Source of the DNA: Methylobacterium sp.
GTDB taxonomy: Bacteria > Pseudomonadota > Alphaproteobacteria > Rhizobiales > Beijerinckiaceae
DNA length: 8,064 bases
Direction: 5' to 3'
Assembly: GCA_020252865.1 (NCBI GenBank)
Contig: JADCCH010000185.1
Coordinates: 1 to 8,064, forward strand
Under the pieces are notes generated by a model. That model saw only the letters and a list, made by a program, of their open reading frames with translations, was not told the DNA's origin and searched no databases. A program made the translations under genes and the position numbers. Below, one piece after another: positions 1 through 6,857 of the stretch. How positions within the stretch are numbered: position 1 is the stretch's first letter; each line of letters starts with the position of its first letter.

Positions 1-872
1 AGATCCGAAAAGGTCGCGACCACCGTCTCGCGTGCGACCACCAGTTCGCCGTCGATCACCGCGTCCTCCGGCAAGGCCTCGATGAGGTCGGGGAAAGCGG
101 TGGTGATGTCATCGCCGCTGCGGGAGAACAGCCGCACATCCCGTGCAAGCCCGTTGGATCGCGTCGCGGCCTGGATGCGGATGCCGTCCCATTTCCATTC
201 GGCATGGAACTCGGACGGCGTGAGCGTCTCGAAATCCCGATCCTCGATCGGATGCGCCAGCATCGGCGAGCGGAAGGTGAGCGCGGCGGAGGGGTCGGGC
301 CTTGGGCCGCGCCCCTCGAGCCAGGCGAAAAGATCGGTATAGGGCGGCTCGACCCCGTGCCAGACCTCCTCGATCTCCTCGACGGGGCGGCCTGAGAATT
401 CCGCCAGGGCCTGTCTTGCGAGAAGCGCCGAAACGCCGACGCGCAACCCGCCGGTGATCAGCTTCAGCAAGGCCCAGCGGCCGGTTTCATCCAATTCGTC
501 GAGCCAGCGGGCGATCAGGGCCGGCCCCTCGCGACGGCTGGCCGAAAGGAGCGTGGAAATCACCTCCGCGAGGTGGAGCGGCGCATCTTTGCCGGTGACC
601 TGCGCCGGCCAGATCAGCGCGATGGTCTCGGAGAGATCGCCTACGAAATCGTAGGAGAGGCCGAAGAGCGCCGGATCGACCCGCTCGGAGACCAAAGCAC
701 GCAGCATCGCAGGCTTCACGGCCGGAATGTCGAGCGCACCACACAAAGCCGCCAGCGCATGGCCGCGATCGGGGTCGGGTGCCTCGCGCAGATAGCGCAC
801 GATGTGCCGCAGCTTTTCCGTGCGGCGCGGCTCGTAGGAAAGACGGTCAAGAAGCGTCGAGAAAGCCTTCAC
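1..872 (-). CDS. ATP-dependent DNA ligase of the ligase-associated repair cluster (3' end outside window)
   Basis: This gene seals DNA nicks through a lysyl-AMP intermediate. The first 290 residues are present. Residues 1 to about 200 form the helical N-terminal DNA-binding region of this family. The nucleotidyltransferase domain follows, with motif I KWDG (catalytic K227, D229, G230), an RSGDD segment near residue 262 and motif III DGEL at 274-277. Motifs IV, V and the OB fold would lie beyond the window edge. The family is usually a little over 500 residues, so roughly half is seen. The start is GTG at 872: it overlaps the exonuclease stop as GTGA, and a GGAGG lies 7 nt upstream. No ATG gives a better start. 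The neighbours (exonuclease, Lhr-type helicase, PdeM) identify it as the repair-cluster ligase rather than a Ku-partner LigD. The family assignment is firm. The repair role is inferred from the family and context. Confidence 0.95.
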   Translation of the reverse strand, partial: MKAFSTLLDRLSYEPRRTEKLRHIVRYLREAPDPDRGHALAALCGALDIPAVKPAMLRALVSERVDPALFGLSYDFVGDLSETIALIWPAQVTGKDAPLHLAEVISTLLSASRREGPALIARWLDELDETGRWALLKLITGGLRVGVSALLARQALAEFSGRPVEEIEEVWHGVEPPYTDLFAWLEGRGPRPDPSAALTFRSPMLAHPIEDRDFETLTPSEFHAEWKWDGIRIQAATRSNGLARDVRLFSRSGDDITTAFPDLIEALPEDAVIDGELVVARETVVATFSD

Positions 873-1885
873 GCGGCATCCTCCGCCGCGTCCTCTCCGA
901 AGCCCACGAGATGCAGCGGCTGCGCCGCGAGGCCCTGCCCGAGGCACCAATGCACGAGGGCATCCTCCTGCCCGTGGCTCACCCAGATCTCGCTGGCTCC
1001 CGTGTCGAGGATGGTCGCGCGCAGGCTGTCCCAATCGGCATGGTCGGAAATGGTGAGCGGCAGTTCCACGCCGCGCTGCCGGGCGCGGGCGCGAACGCGC
1101 ATCCAGCCCGAGGCGGCAACAGTGAGCGGTTCCGCGAAGCGGCGCGACCAGATATCCGCGAGGCTCGAAGGCGGGCAGATCAGGATCTCTCCAGCGAGGC
1201 TGCCGCGCGGCAGACCGGCGGCGCGCGCGAGTGGCCCCAATGCGATTCCCGCCTCCCCGTAATAGCCGGTCACCTTTTCGAGCGCGCCATGAAGATAAAC
1301 CGGCCGGTCATACCCCGCCTCGCGCAGATGGCGGATGAGCCTCTGTGCCTTGCCGAGGGAATAGGCCCCCACCAGATGCGCGCGATGCGGATTTTCCTGC
1401 AGCGAGGCAAGCAGTTTTCTGACTTCCCGATGCGGATCGGGATGGCGGAACACAGGAAGTCCAAATGTCGCCTCCGTCACGAACACATCACAGGGCACTA
1501 CCTCGAAGGGTGCGGCGGTGGCATCGGGCTCGCGCTTGTAATCACCGGAGACGACGATGGTCAGGCCCTTCCATCGGAGCGCGATCTGGCAGGAGCCGAG
1601 CACATGGCCGGCGGGGAAGAACGCGACCTCCACGCCGCAGATGTTCACCCACTCGCCGATCGTCGCTTCCTGCCGCGTTTCACAGAAACCTTCGCCAAGT
1701 CGCAGGCCCATGATCGCGAGCGTTTCCCGGCTCGCCATCACCGCGCCATGGCCGGGCCGCGCATGATCGGAATGCGCATGCGTGATGAGCGCGCGCGCAA
1801 CCGGGCGCATCGCATCGACGTAGAAATCGCCGGGCAGGCAATAGAGGCCTTCGGGGCGCGGATGCAGCAGTTCGGAAGGTCGCAT
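869..1885 (-). CDS. Ligase-associated DNA exonuclease, metallo-beta-lactamase/beta-CASP fold
   Basis: This is a metal-dependent nuclease of the same broad fold as the SNM1/CPSF-73 type enzymes. In related clusters it is thought to trim DNA ends before ligation. The 338-residue length is normal for the family. The start region, with YC-PGDFYVD at about residues 15-24, is typical of family N-termini and supports the ATG at 1885. Visible metal and catalytic motifs are H36-A-H38-S-D40-H41, AGHVLGS with H94, SGD with D115, EATFGLP at 138-144, SDHADW at 280-285 and SHG with H304. None of the expected residues is missing. It is the first gene of the left arm and overlaps the ligase start by 4 nt (GTGA), so the two proteins are probably made by coupled translation. 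Only a weak ribosome-binding site precedes it. Confidence 0.97.
   Translation of the reverse strand: MRPSELLHPRPEGLYCLPGDFYVDAMRPVARALITHAHSDHARPGHGAVMASRETLAIMGLRLGEGFCETRQEATIGEWVNICGVEVAFFPAGHVLGSCQIALRWKGLTIVVSGDYKREPDATAAPFEVVPCDVFVTEATFGLPVFRHPDPHREVRKLLASLQENPHRAHLVGAYSLGKAQRLIRHLREAGYDRPVYLHGALEKVTGYYGEAGIALGPLARAAGLPRGSLAGEILICPPSSLADIWSRRFAEPLTVAASGWMRVRARARQRGVELPLTISDHADWDSLRATILDTGASEIWVSHGQEDALVHWCLGQGLAAQPLHLVGFGEDAAEDAA
880..884 (-). promoter_or_regulatory. Shine-Dalgarno site for the GTG start of the ligase
   Basis: On the minus strand this reads GGAGG and lies 7 nt before the GTG at 872, inside the last codons of the exonuclease gene. It is the strongest evidence that the ligase begins at a GTG overlapping the upstream stop, and not at a later ATG. 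Confidence 0.8.
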
Positions 1886-1932
1886 GGTCTTGCCTGTTCT
1901 CGCCGGCCGTCAAATCGCGTAAGCACCGACAT
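1886..1932. promoter_or_regulatory. Divergent intergenic region between the two arms of the repair cluster
   Basis: This 47-bp gap is the only non-coding space between exonuclease (leftward) and methyltransferase (rightward), so promoters for both arms must lie in it or extend into the flanking 5' coding ends. On the minus strand a TTGACG (1908-1913) resembles a -35 element, but a 17-nt spacer would put the -10 on the exonuclease start codon. It therefore works only for a transcript starting inside the gene, and I do not call it. On the plus strand TTGCCT (1890-1895) is a weak -35 candidate without a good -10. A single GTTC half-site (1896-1899) has no partner 7 nt away, so no alphaproteobacterial-type LexA box is evident. 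Confidence 0.45.
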
Positions 1933-2862
1933 ATGTCTTCCGCTGCCCGTTCCGCCAGTCTCGCGCAGGGTTCCGGCGATTTGCTCGCCGATCGCCGCTT
2001 CGCCTATGCCGAAGGCGCATGGGCGGATGGCGATGCCCGAGCCGCCTTCGACCTTTACGAACAGGCCCTCGAACGGGTTCCCGATTGGCTGCCAGCGCGA
2101 CTCGGGCTTGGAAAGGCGGCGCTTGCCCTGGGCCGCGAGGCGGAAGCACGCGCGGCCTTCGGGATGGTTGCATCGGGAGATGAGGAGGACCTTCTGGGCG
2201 CCCGCGCCTTTCTCGCCCGGATGGGCGCGGAGGGTGGTGCGGTGACGACCGGCTATATTGCCGCGCTCTTCGATGATTATGCCCCGCGTTTCGATGCGCA
2301 TCTCACATCCGCGCTCGATTATCGCGCGCCGGAATTGCTGGCAGGGGCCTTGGCGAAGGTGGCGGGTCCGCAGGTTTACACCCGCGTGCTCGATCTCGGC
2401 TGCGGCACGGGGCTGATGGCGAAGGCGCTCGCCGGGCAGTTCGAGACGATCGATGGCGTCGATCTCTCCTCGCGCATGCTGGCAATCGCGCGGGAAACGG
2501 GCCTCTACAGCCGCCTCGATTGCTCGGAGGCCGGTGCATGGCTCGCGGGTGAGGCGGCGCAATCGGCCGATCTCGTGATCGCGGCGGATGTCTTCTGCTA
2601 CATCGAGAACCTCGCCCCCCTTTTCCGCGAAGCGCGGCGGGTGCTCACCCGTGATGGGCTCTTCGCCTTTACGGTGCAGGATGCGGGCGAGGACCCGAGC
2701 CGCGTGGGTGCCGATCTTCGCGTGCATCACGCCGAGGCGGACCTCCTGCGCTGGGCACGCGAATCCGGTTTCGTGATTCTCCATTCCGCGCAAGTGAGCA
2801 CCCGGCGTGACCGGGGCGAACCGGTGCCCGGAGCGCTTTACGTGCTTTCGCGGGATGGCTGA
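1933..2862 (+). CDS. TPR-repeat class I SAM-dependent methyltransferase, non-canonical member of the repair cluster
   Basis: This 309-residue cytosolic protein has two parts. Residues from about 20 to 100 are alanine-rich helical repeats resembling TPRs (pattern A-W-A-DGD-A-A-DLYEQAL, then ARLGLGKAALALGR-AEA). A class I methyltransferase follows, with motif I VLDLGCGTG at 152-160, the acidic motif II residue D177 in GVDLS, and AADVFCYI around 217-224 in the motif IV position. It resembles the 'predicted TPR-repeat methyltransferase' group. Its substrate is unknown, and no NPPY-type DNA amino-methyltransferase motif is visible. The ATG at 1933 has no clear Shine-Dalgarno sequence, and no ATG, GTG or TTG lies upstream in frame within the gap. 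Its stop overlaps the helicase start by 8 nt, implying co-translation. The methyltransferase fold is well supported. A role in repair is inference from position only. Confidence 0.9.
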   Translation: MSSAARSASLAQGSGDLLADRRFAYAEGAWADGDARAAFDLYEQALERVPDWLPARLGLGKAALALGREAEARAAFGMVASGDEEDLLGARAFLARMGAEGGAVTTGYIAALFDDYAPRFDAHLTSALDYRAPELLAGALAKVAGPQVYTRVLDLGCGTGLMAKALAGQFETIDGVDLSSRMLAIARETGLYSRLDCSEAGAWLAGEAAQSADLVIAADVFCYIENLAPLFREARRVLTRDGLFAFTVQDAGEDPSRVGADLRVHHAEADLLRWARESGFVILHSAQVSTRRDRGEPVPGALYVLSRDG

Positions 2863-5362
2863 ACTCCCCGACAAGATCACGCGATGGTTCGCGGCAAAGG
2901 GTTGGTCCCTGCGCGCGCATCAGCATGCCATGATCGAGAAGGCGCTCGCGGGCCGCTCCGCCCTGCTGATCGCGCCGACGGGCGCGGGCAAGACGCTCGC
3001 CGGGTTCCTTCCGAGCCTCATCGATCTCATGGCGCCGCGCCCGGTGCGGCGGCTTCACACGCTCTACATCTCGCCCCTGAAGGCGCTGGCGGTCGATGTC
3101 GCGCGCAATCTCGAAACGCCGGCAGCGGAAATGGGTCTGCCCATCCGCATCGAGGCGCGCACGGGCGATACCCCTGCTTCCCGCCGCGCCCGGCAGATGA
3201 CCAGCCCGCCGGATATCCTGCTCACCACGCCCGAGCAGCTGGCGCTCATGCTCGCGCATCCGCAGGCGGGGAAGCTGTTCGGCTCGCTGAAGCGGCTGAT
3301 CGTCGATGAAATCCACGCGGTCGCGCCCAACAAGCGCGGCGACCTGCTCGCCCTCGGCCTCGCGCGGTTGCGGTCGCTTTCGCCGGGCCTCGTGACGGCA
3401 GGGCTCTCGGCCACCGTCGCCGAGCCCGATGATCTGCGCCGCTGGCTCACGGGGCAGGGGAAGAAAAGCGAGAACGAAATAGGCGAAGCGGTGGCGGATC
3501 TCGTGCTCGCGGCCCCGGAAGAAGCCGCTGAGCCCATCCTCACCATGCTCGAAACCGAGGAGCGCCTGCCCTGGGCCGGGCATTCCGCGCGCCACGCCAT
3601 CGGGGAGATCTACGCCGAGATTGGCAAGGCGAAGCTCAGCCTCGTTTTCGTCAACACGCGCATGCAGGCGGAATATCTCTTCCAGCTCCTCTGGAACGAG
3701 AACGAGGCGGGAAAGCGCATCGCGCTGCATCACGGCTCGCTGGATGTGGGTCAGCGGCGGCGGGTGGAAGCCGCGATGGCCGCAGGCCAATTGGATGCCG
3801 TGGTCTGCACCTCGACCCTCGATCTCGGGATCGACTGGGGCGATGTCGATCTCGTCATCCATGTCGGGGCTCCGAAGGGCGCGAGCCGGCTCCTCCAGCG
3901 CATCGGCCGCGCCAATCACCGGCTCGATGAGCCCTCGCGCGCCTTGCTGGTGCCCTCGAACCGCTTCGAGGTGCTGGAATGCCGCGCGGCGATTCAAGCG
4001 GCCTTCGCGAAGGAACAGGACGCGGTCACGAAGCGCACCGGCGCACTGGATGTGCTGGCCCAGCATGTGATGGGGATGCTTGTCGCCGAGCCGCGTTCCG
4101 AGGCGGAGCTTCTGGCGGAGATCCGCGATGCCGCTCCCTATGCCGAACTTTCGGAAGAGGATTTCTCCAAGGTTCTCGCCTTCGTCATCGATGGTGGCTA
4201 CGCACTCCGGGCCTATGAGCGCTTCGCCCGCGTGAAGCGCGACAAGGAGGGCCGTCTGCGCGTCGCGAATGCGCGCATTGCGCAGAGCTACCGGATGAAT
4301 GTCGGCACGATTGTCGAATCAACGATGCTCAAGGTGCATCTCGGCAAGCCCCTGGGTCACAACAAGACCGTGGGCAGCGGCAAGGCCCTGCGCTTCGGGC
4401 GCCTGCTCGGCGAGGTGGAGGAATATTTCGCGGAAGGCCTCGTGCCGGGCGATACCTTCGTTTTTGCCGGCGAGGTGCTGAAATTCGAGGGCCTCGCGGA
4501 GGATCGCGTGATCGTCAGCCGAACCTCGGCGCGTGACCCCATGGTGCCATCCTACGCGGGCGGGAAATTCCCGCTCTCGACGCATCTGGCCCGAAGGGTG
4601 CGCCAGATGCTGGCCCCACCGGAGGAATGGATCGCCCTGCCCGATCAGGTCTCGGCCTGGCTGGAACTCCAGCGGCAGAAATCGCGCTTGCCGGGGCCGG
4701 AGGATCTGCTGGTCGAAACCTTCCCGCGCGGCGAAAGGCATTTTCTCGTGGCCTACCCCTTCGAGGGCCGGCTCGCGCATCAGACACTTGGCATGCTGCT
4801 GACGCGCCGGCTGGAGCGCGCGCGGCTGAAGCCGCTCGGTTTCGTGGCCAATGATTATGCCCTCGGCATCTGGATGCTCGGCGATGTCTCGGCGGAAGCG
4901 AAACGCCACAAAGCCTTCCTGCCCGAACTTTTCGCGCCCGACATGCTCGGCGACGATCTCGAGGAATGGCTGGAGGAAAGCGCCCTGATGAAGCGCTCCT
5001 TCCGCTCTTGCGCGGTGATCGCCGGGCTGATCGAGCGGCGCTTTCCGGGGATGGAGAAGAAGGCGCGGGCAGTCACCATGTCGACCGACCTCATCTTCGA
5101 TGTGCTGCGCCAGCACGAGCCCGATCACATCCTGCTCAAGGCCGCGCGGGCTGATGCGGCGAGCGCGCTGCTTGATCTTCGCCGCCTCTCGGACATGCTG
5201 ATGCGAATTCGTGGGCGAATCATGCATCACCCGCTGAAGCAGGTCTCCCCGCTCTCGGTGCCGATCCTGCTGGAGATCGGCAAGGAGCCTGTCTATGGCG
5301 AGGCGCGCGATGCCGCGATCGGCGAGGAAGCCGCGCGGCTGATGGAGGAAATCGGGGCATGA
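2855..5362 (+). CDS. Ligase-associated DEXH-box helicase (Lhr-Core type)
   Basis: This is a superfamily 2 DNA helicase, a single-strand DNA-dependent ATPase that moves 3' to 5' in characterised Lhr relatives. Using the ATG at 2855 the protein has 835 residues, normal for this family. Motifs in order are APTGAGKT (Walker A, 40-47), SPLKALA (Ia), TGDT and TTPEQL (Ib region), DEIH at 151-154 (II), SAT at 185-187 (III), VFVNTR (IV), LGIDW at 324-328 (V) and QRIGRANHR at 348-356 (VI). A winged-helix region and the Lhr-type beta-rich domain follow, roughly residues 400-610, with RMNVGTI and DPMVPSYAGGKFP. A C-terminal domain completes the protein. An in-frame ATG at 2807 would add 16 residues inside the methyltransferase gene. 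I prefer 2855, where family-like sequence begins. It has no strong Shine-Dalgarno site and probably depends on coupling to the upstream gene. Confidence 0.97.
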   Translation: MAELPDKITRWFAAKGWSLRAHQHAMIEKALAGRSALLIAPTGAGKTLAGFLPSLIDLMAPRPVRRLHTLYISPLKALAVDVARNLETPAAEMGLPIRIEARTGDTPASRRARQMTSPPDILLTTPEQLALMLAHPQAGKLFGSLKRLIVDEIHAVAPNKRGDLLALGLARLRSLSPGLVTAGLSATVAEPDDLRRWLTGQGKKSENEIGEAVADLVLAAPEEAAEPILTMLETEERLPWAGHSARHAIGEIYAEIGKAKLSLVFVNTRMQAEYLFQLLWNENEAGKRIALHHGSLDVGQRRRVEAAMAAGQLDAVVCTSTLDLGIDWGDVDLVIHVGAPKGASRLLQRIGRANHRLDEPSRALLVPSNRFEVLECRAAIQAAFAKEQDAVTKRTGALDVLAQHVMGMLVAEPRSEAELLAEIRDAAPYAELSEEDFSKVLAFVIDGGYALRAYERFARVKRDKEGRLRVANARIAQSYRMNVGTIVESTMLKVHLGKPLGHNKTVGSGKALRFGRLLGEVEEYFAEGLVPGDTFVFAGEVLKFEGLAEDRVIVSRTSARDPMVPSYAGGKFPLSTHLARRVRQMLAPPEEWIALPDQVSAWLELQRQKSRLPGPEDLLVETFPRGERHFLVAYPFEGRLAHQTLGMLLTRRLERARLKPLGFVANDYALGIWMLGDVSAEAKRHKAFLPELFAPDMLGDDLEEWLEESALMKRSFRSCAVIAGLIERRFPGMEKKARAVTMSTDLIFDVLRQHEPDHILLKAARADAASALLDLRRLSDMLMRIRGRIMHHPLKQVSPLSVPILLEIGKEPVYGEARDAAIGEEAARLMEEIGA
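5344..5349 (+). promoter_or_regulatory. Shine-Dalgarno site for pdeM
   Basis: GGAGGA lies 9 nt before the ATG at 5359, inside the last codons of the helicase gene. It favours the ATG that overlaps the helicase stop (ATGA) over the alternative in-frame ATG at 5386. Confidence 0.75.
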
Positions 5363-6075
5363 GGTGCGCGGTGGCGGGTGCAGAAATGGAACTGGCCGGC
5401 CATGAATGCCGGCTCGCGCGCCTGCGCCTCATGCTCGACTGCTCCGGAGCGGCCTTCCTGCCGGAGGAAAGCATGCTCGTCGTGGCCGACCTGCATCTCG
5501 AGAAATCCGCCGCCTTGGCGCGGTTCGGGCAGATGCTCCCGCCCTATGACAGCCTGGCAACCCTGGCGCGCCTCGAGGCCGCCGTGAACCGGCTGCGCCC
5601 CGAACGTCTCGTCCTGCTGGGTGACAGCTTCCATCGGGCCGATCTGGTGCCGCAGGCGGCTTCGCCGGCAGCGACGATCCTCACACGGCTGGCGGAGCAG
5701 GTGCGCTTCATCTGGATCACCGGAAACCATGATCCGCATCACCCGGCGGATTTGCCGGGCGAAAGCCTTGGGCATCTCGATCTCGGTGGCGTGCGCCTGC
5801 GCCATGAACCGGAAGCCGATGGCCGGCCGGAAATTGTCGGGCATCTCCACCCCGCCGCGCGGCTCGCGACGCGGGTCGGCACGCAAAGACGGCGCTGCTT
5901 CCTCGCCTCGCGGGAGAGGCTGCTGATGCCGGCCTTCGGCTGCCTCACGGGCGCGCTGGATGTGACGGATCGGCCTATCCGCGATCTTGGCTGGGGAGCG
6001 GAAACGCGCGCCTATCTTCTGGCCCGCGACGCGATCCATGCCGTGCCTTTTCACGCGCTTGCCGTGCGGCGATAG
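5359..6075 (+). CDS. pdeM: Ligase-associated metallophosphoesterase, DNA endonuclease PdeM
   Basis: This is a calcineurin-like metallophosphoesterase. The Pseudomonas putida homologue from the same gene cluster is a manganese-dependent single-strand DNA endonuclease. The 238-residue protein shows the two-metal site in order: D44-L-H46 in VVADLHLEK, G88-D89 with H92 in GDSFH, G122-N123-H124-D125, H149 in RHEP, and G161-H162-L-H164 in GHLHP. The FGQMLPPYD segment at 56-64 is characteristic of this ligase-associated subgroup. No signal peptide is visible, in keeping with a cytosolic DNA-processing enzyme. Its ATG overlaps the helicase stop as ATGA with a good Shine-Dalgarno site. A start at 5386 (M10) is possible and would still keep all motifs. 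It is the last gene of the right arm. Confidence 0.95.
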   Translation: MRCAVAGAEMELAGHECRLARLRLMLDCSGAAFLPEESMLVVADLHLEKSAALARFGQMLPPYDSLATLARLEAAVNRLRPERLVLLGDSFHRADLVPQAASPAATILTRLAEQVRFIWITGNHDPHHPADLPGESLGHLDLGGVRLRHEPEADGRPEIVGHLHPAARLATRVGTQRRRCFLASRERLLMPAFGCLTGALDVTDRPIRDLGWGAETRAYLLARDAIHAVPFHALAVRR

Positions 6076-6089
6076 CTTGCCTGCTAATC
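6071..6089. other. Small hairpin across the convergent gene ends
   Basis: Only 8 bp separate the TAG of pdeM (6073-6075) from the TAG of the facing gene (read from 6086-6084). TAGC (6073-6076) can pair with GCTA (6083-6086) around a 6-nt loop. With one bulged A the stem extends to GATAGC/GCTAATC. The stem is short and has no T-tract on either strand, so it is at best a weak bidirectional transcript end. Confidence 0.25.
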
Positions 6090-6857
6090 GCGCCGGAACG
6101 CGAAATTGGCGATCCAGCCAAGAAGCACGGCGATGAGCACGGTCGCCAGCGCATAAAGCGGCGCTCGGTTCCTCGCTGCATCCGCCACGGCGGCGTCGAA
6201 GCCGACCTTCCGCACCACGAAGCCAGTCTGGGAGGTGCGCAAGACCACGCCCTCGGAGACCACCGAGACATTGATCACGTAAAGCCCAACCGGGGCCTTG
6301 CCCGGCACATTCACCCTCGCGGTGAAGAGGTTGGGGCGCACCATGGTTATCGCCCTGGGGTCGATCACCAGCGCGCCTTCTTCCTCGCGCAGGCGCAGAA
6401 GGGCCTTGCGAAACTCGGCCTGTTCGGCCTGTTCCGGCGCAGGCGGGTTGTCGAGCGGCGGAAGATGATCCGTGAGGCTGAGCTTCAGCCTCCGCGCGGT
6501 TTCGTCCGTCACCATTTCGCCCACGGGGCGGGCGCTGAGCAGCGCGAAATAGGTGGGGATGCGCGCGAAGCGCTCGCGGGCCGCCGTAAGCCAGATCGGA
6601 CCGAGCTGCCCCTTCCTGTGCACCACGATATCCCCCACGGGGCCCTGTACGGTGGCGATGATCTCGAAGGGCGCGGCGCGCGTCACGCTGCGCACATCGC
6701 GTTCGATGAAACCGAAGGCCGTCACATCCGCGCCGGTATAGGTCGAGGTGATCGCGACCTCACGGGTCGAAAGGGTCAGCACCAGTTCCTGCGACCGCGC
6801 AGGCAGGCTCGCAAGGCAAGCAAGCGCCGGCAACAGGAACGGGACGAGGCGATTCAT
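6084..6857 (-). CDS. TIGR02186 / Alph_Pro_TM family membrane-anchored protein
   Basis: This is a conserved alphaproteobacterial protein of unknown function, 257 residues. An N-terminal signal peptide (about residues 1-22, hydrophobic LVPFLLPALACLASL then ARSQ) suggests export. The middle, about 23-228, is beta-rich and soluble, with an E/A/Q-rich helical segment near 143-165. One transmembrane helix at about 233-252 precedes a short positively charged tail (FRRD). The expected topology is a periplasmic domain held by a C-terminal anchor in the inner membrane. The ATG at 6857 overlaps the TGA of the upstream TauE-type gene (ATGA), with GAGG 7 nt upstream. That coupling suggests the two proteins act together. 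No enzymatic motif is visible. The family call rests on length, architecture and the TauE neighbour, and I am fairly sure of it. Confidence 0.88.
   Translation of the reverse strand: MNRLVPFLLPALACLASLPARSQELVLTLSTREVAITSTYTGADVTAFGFIERDVRSVTRAAPFEIIATVQGPVGDIVVHRKGQLGPIWLTAARERFARIPTYFALLSARPVGEMVTDETARRLKLSLTDHLPPLDNPPAPEQAEQAEFRKALLRLREEEGALVIDPRAITMVRPNLFTARVNVPGKAPVGLYVINVSVVSEGVVLRTSQTGFVVRKVGFDAAVADAARNRAPLYALATVLIAVLLGWIANFAFRRD

Noticed and set aside
1895..1918. Possible LexA operator around GTTC in the divergent gap
   Set aside because: Only one half-site is present. The tetramer 7 nt further on is not GTTC, and none lies 7 nt upstream.
779..2245. A 488-codon plus-strand open frame antisense to the exonuclease and running into the methyltransferase
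   Set aside because: It is a shadow frame produced by GC-rich codon bias. The opposite strand carries the exonuclease with every expected motif, and the predicted protein is arginine/alanine-rich without a recognisable domain.
2807..2855. Earlier helicase start at 2807
   Set aside because: The extra 16 residues lie fully inside the methyltransferase gene and do not look like family sequence. The ATG at 2855 fits the usual protein start and the short-overlap operon pattern.
1738..2880. A 380-codon minus-strand open frame across the methyltransferase and the divergent gap
   Set aside because: It overlaps the exonuclease start and the whole methyltransferase in the opposite direction and shows no family features. 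It is a mirror of the real coding frame.
2669..4066. A 465-codon minus-strand open frame antisense to the helicase
   Set aside because: The helicase motifs on the plus strand are unambiguous across this span. The antisense product is low-complexity and rich in R, H and E, as expected for a mirrored GC-rich frame.
5293..6054. A 253-codon minus-strand open frame antisense to pdeM
   Set aside because: PdeM on the plus strand has the full metallophosphoesterase motif set and a good ribosome-binding site. The antisense frame has neither motifs nor a plausible start context.
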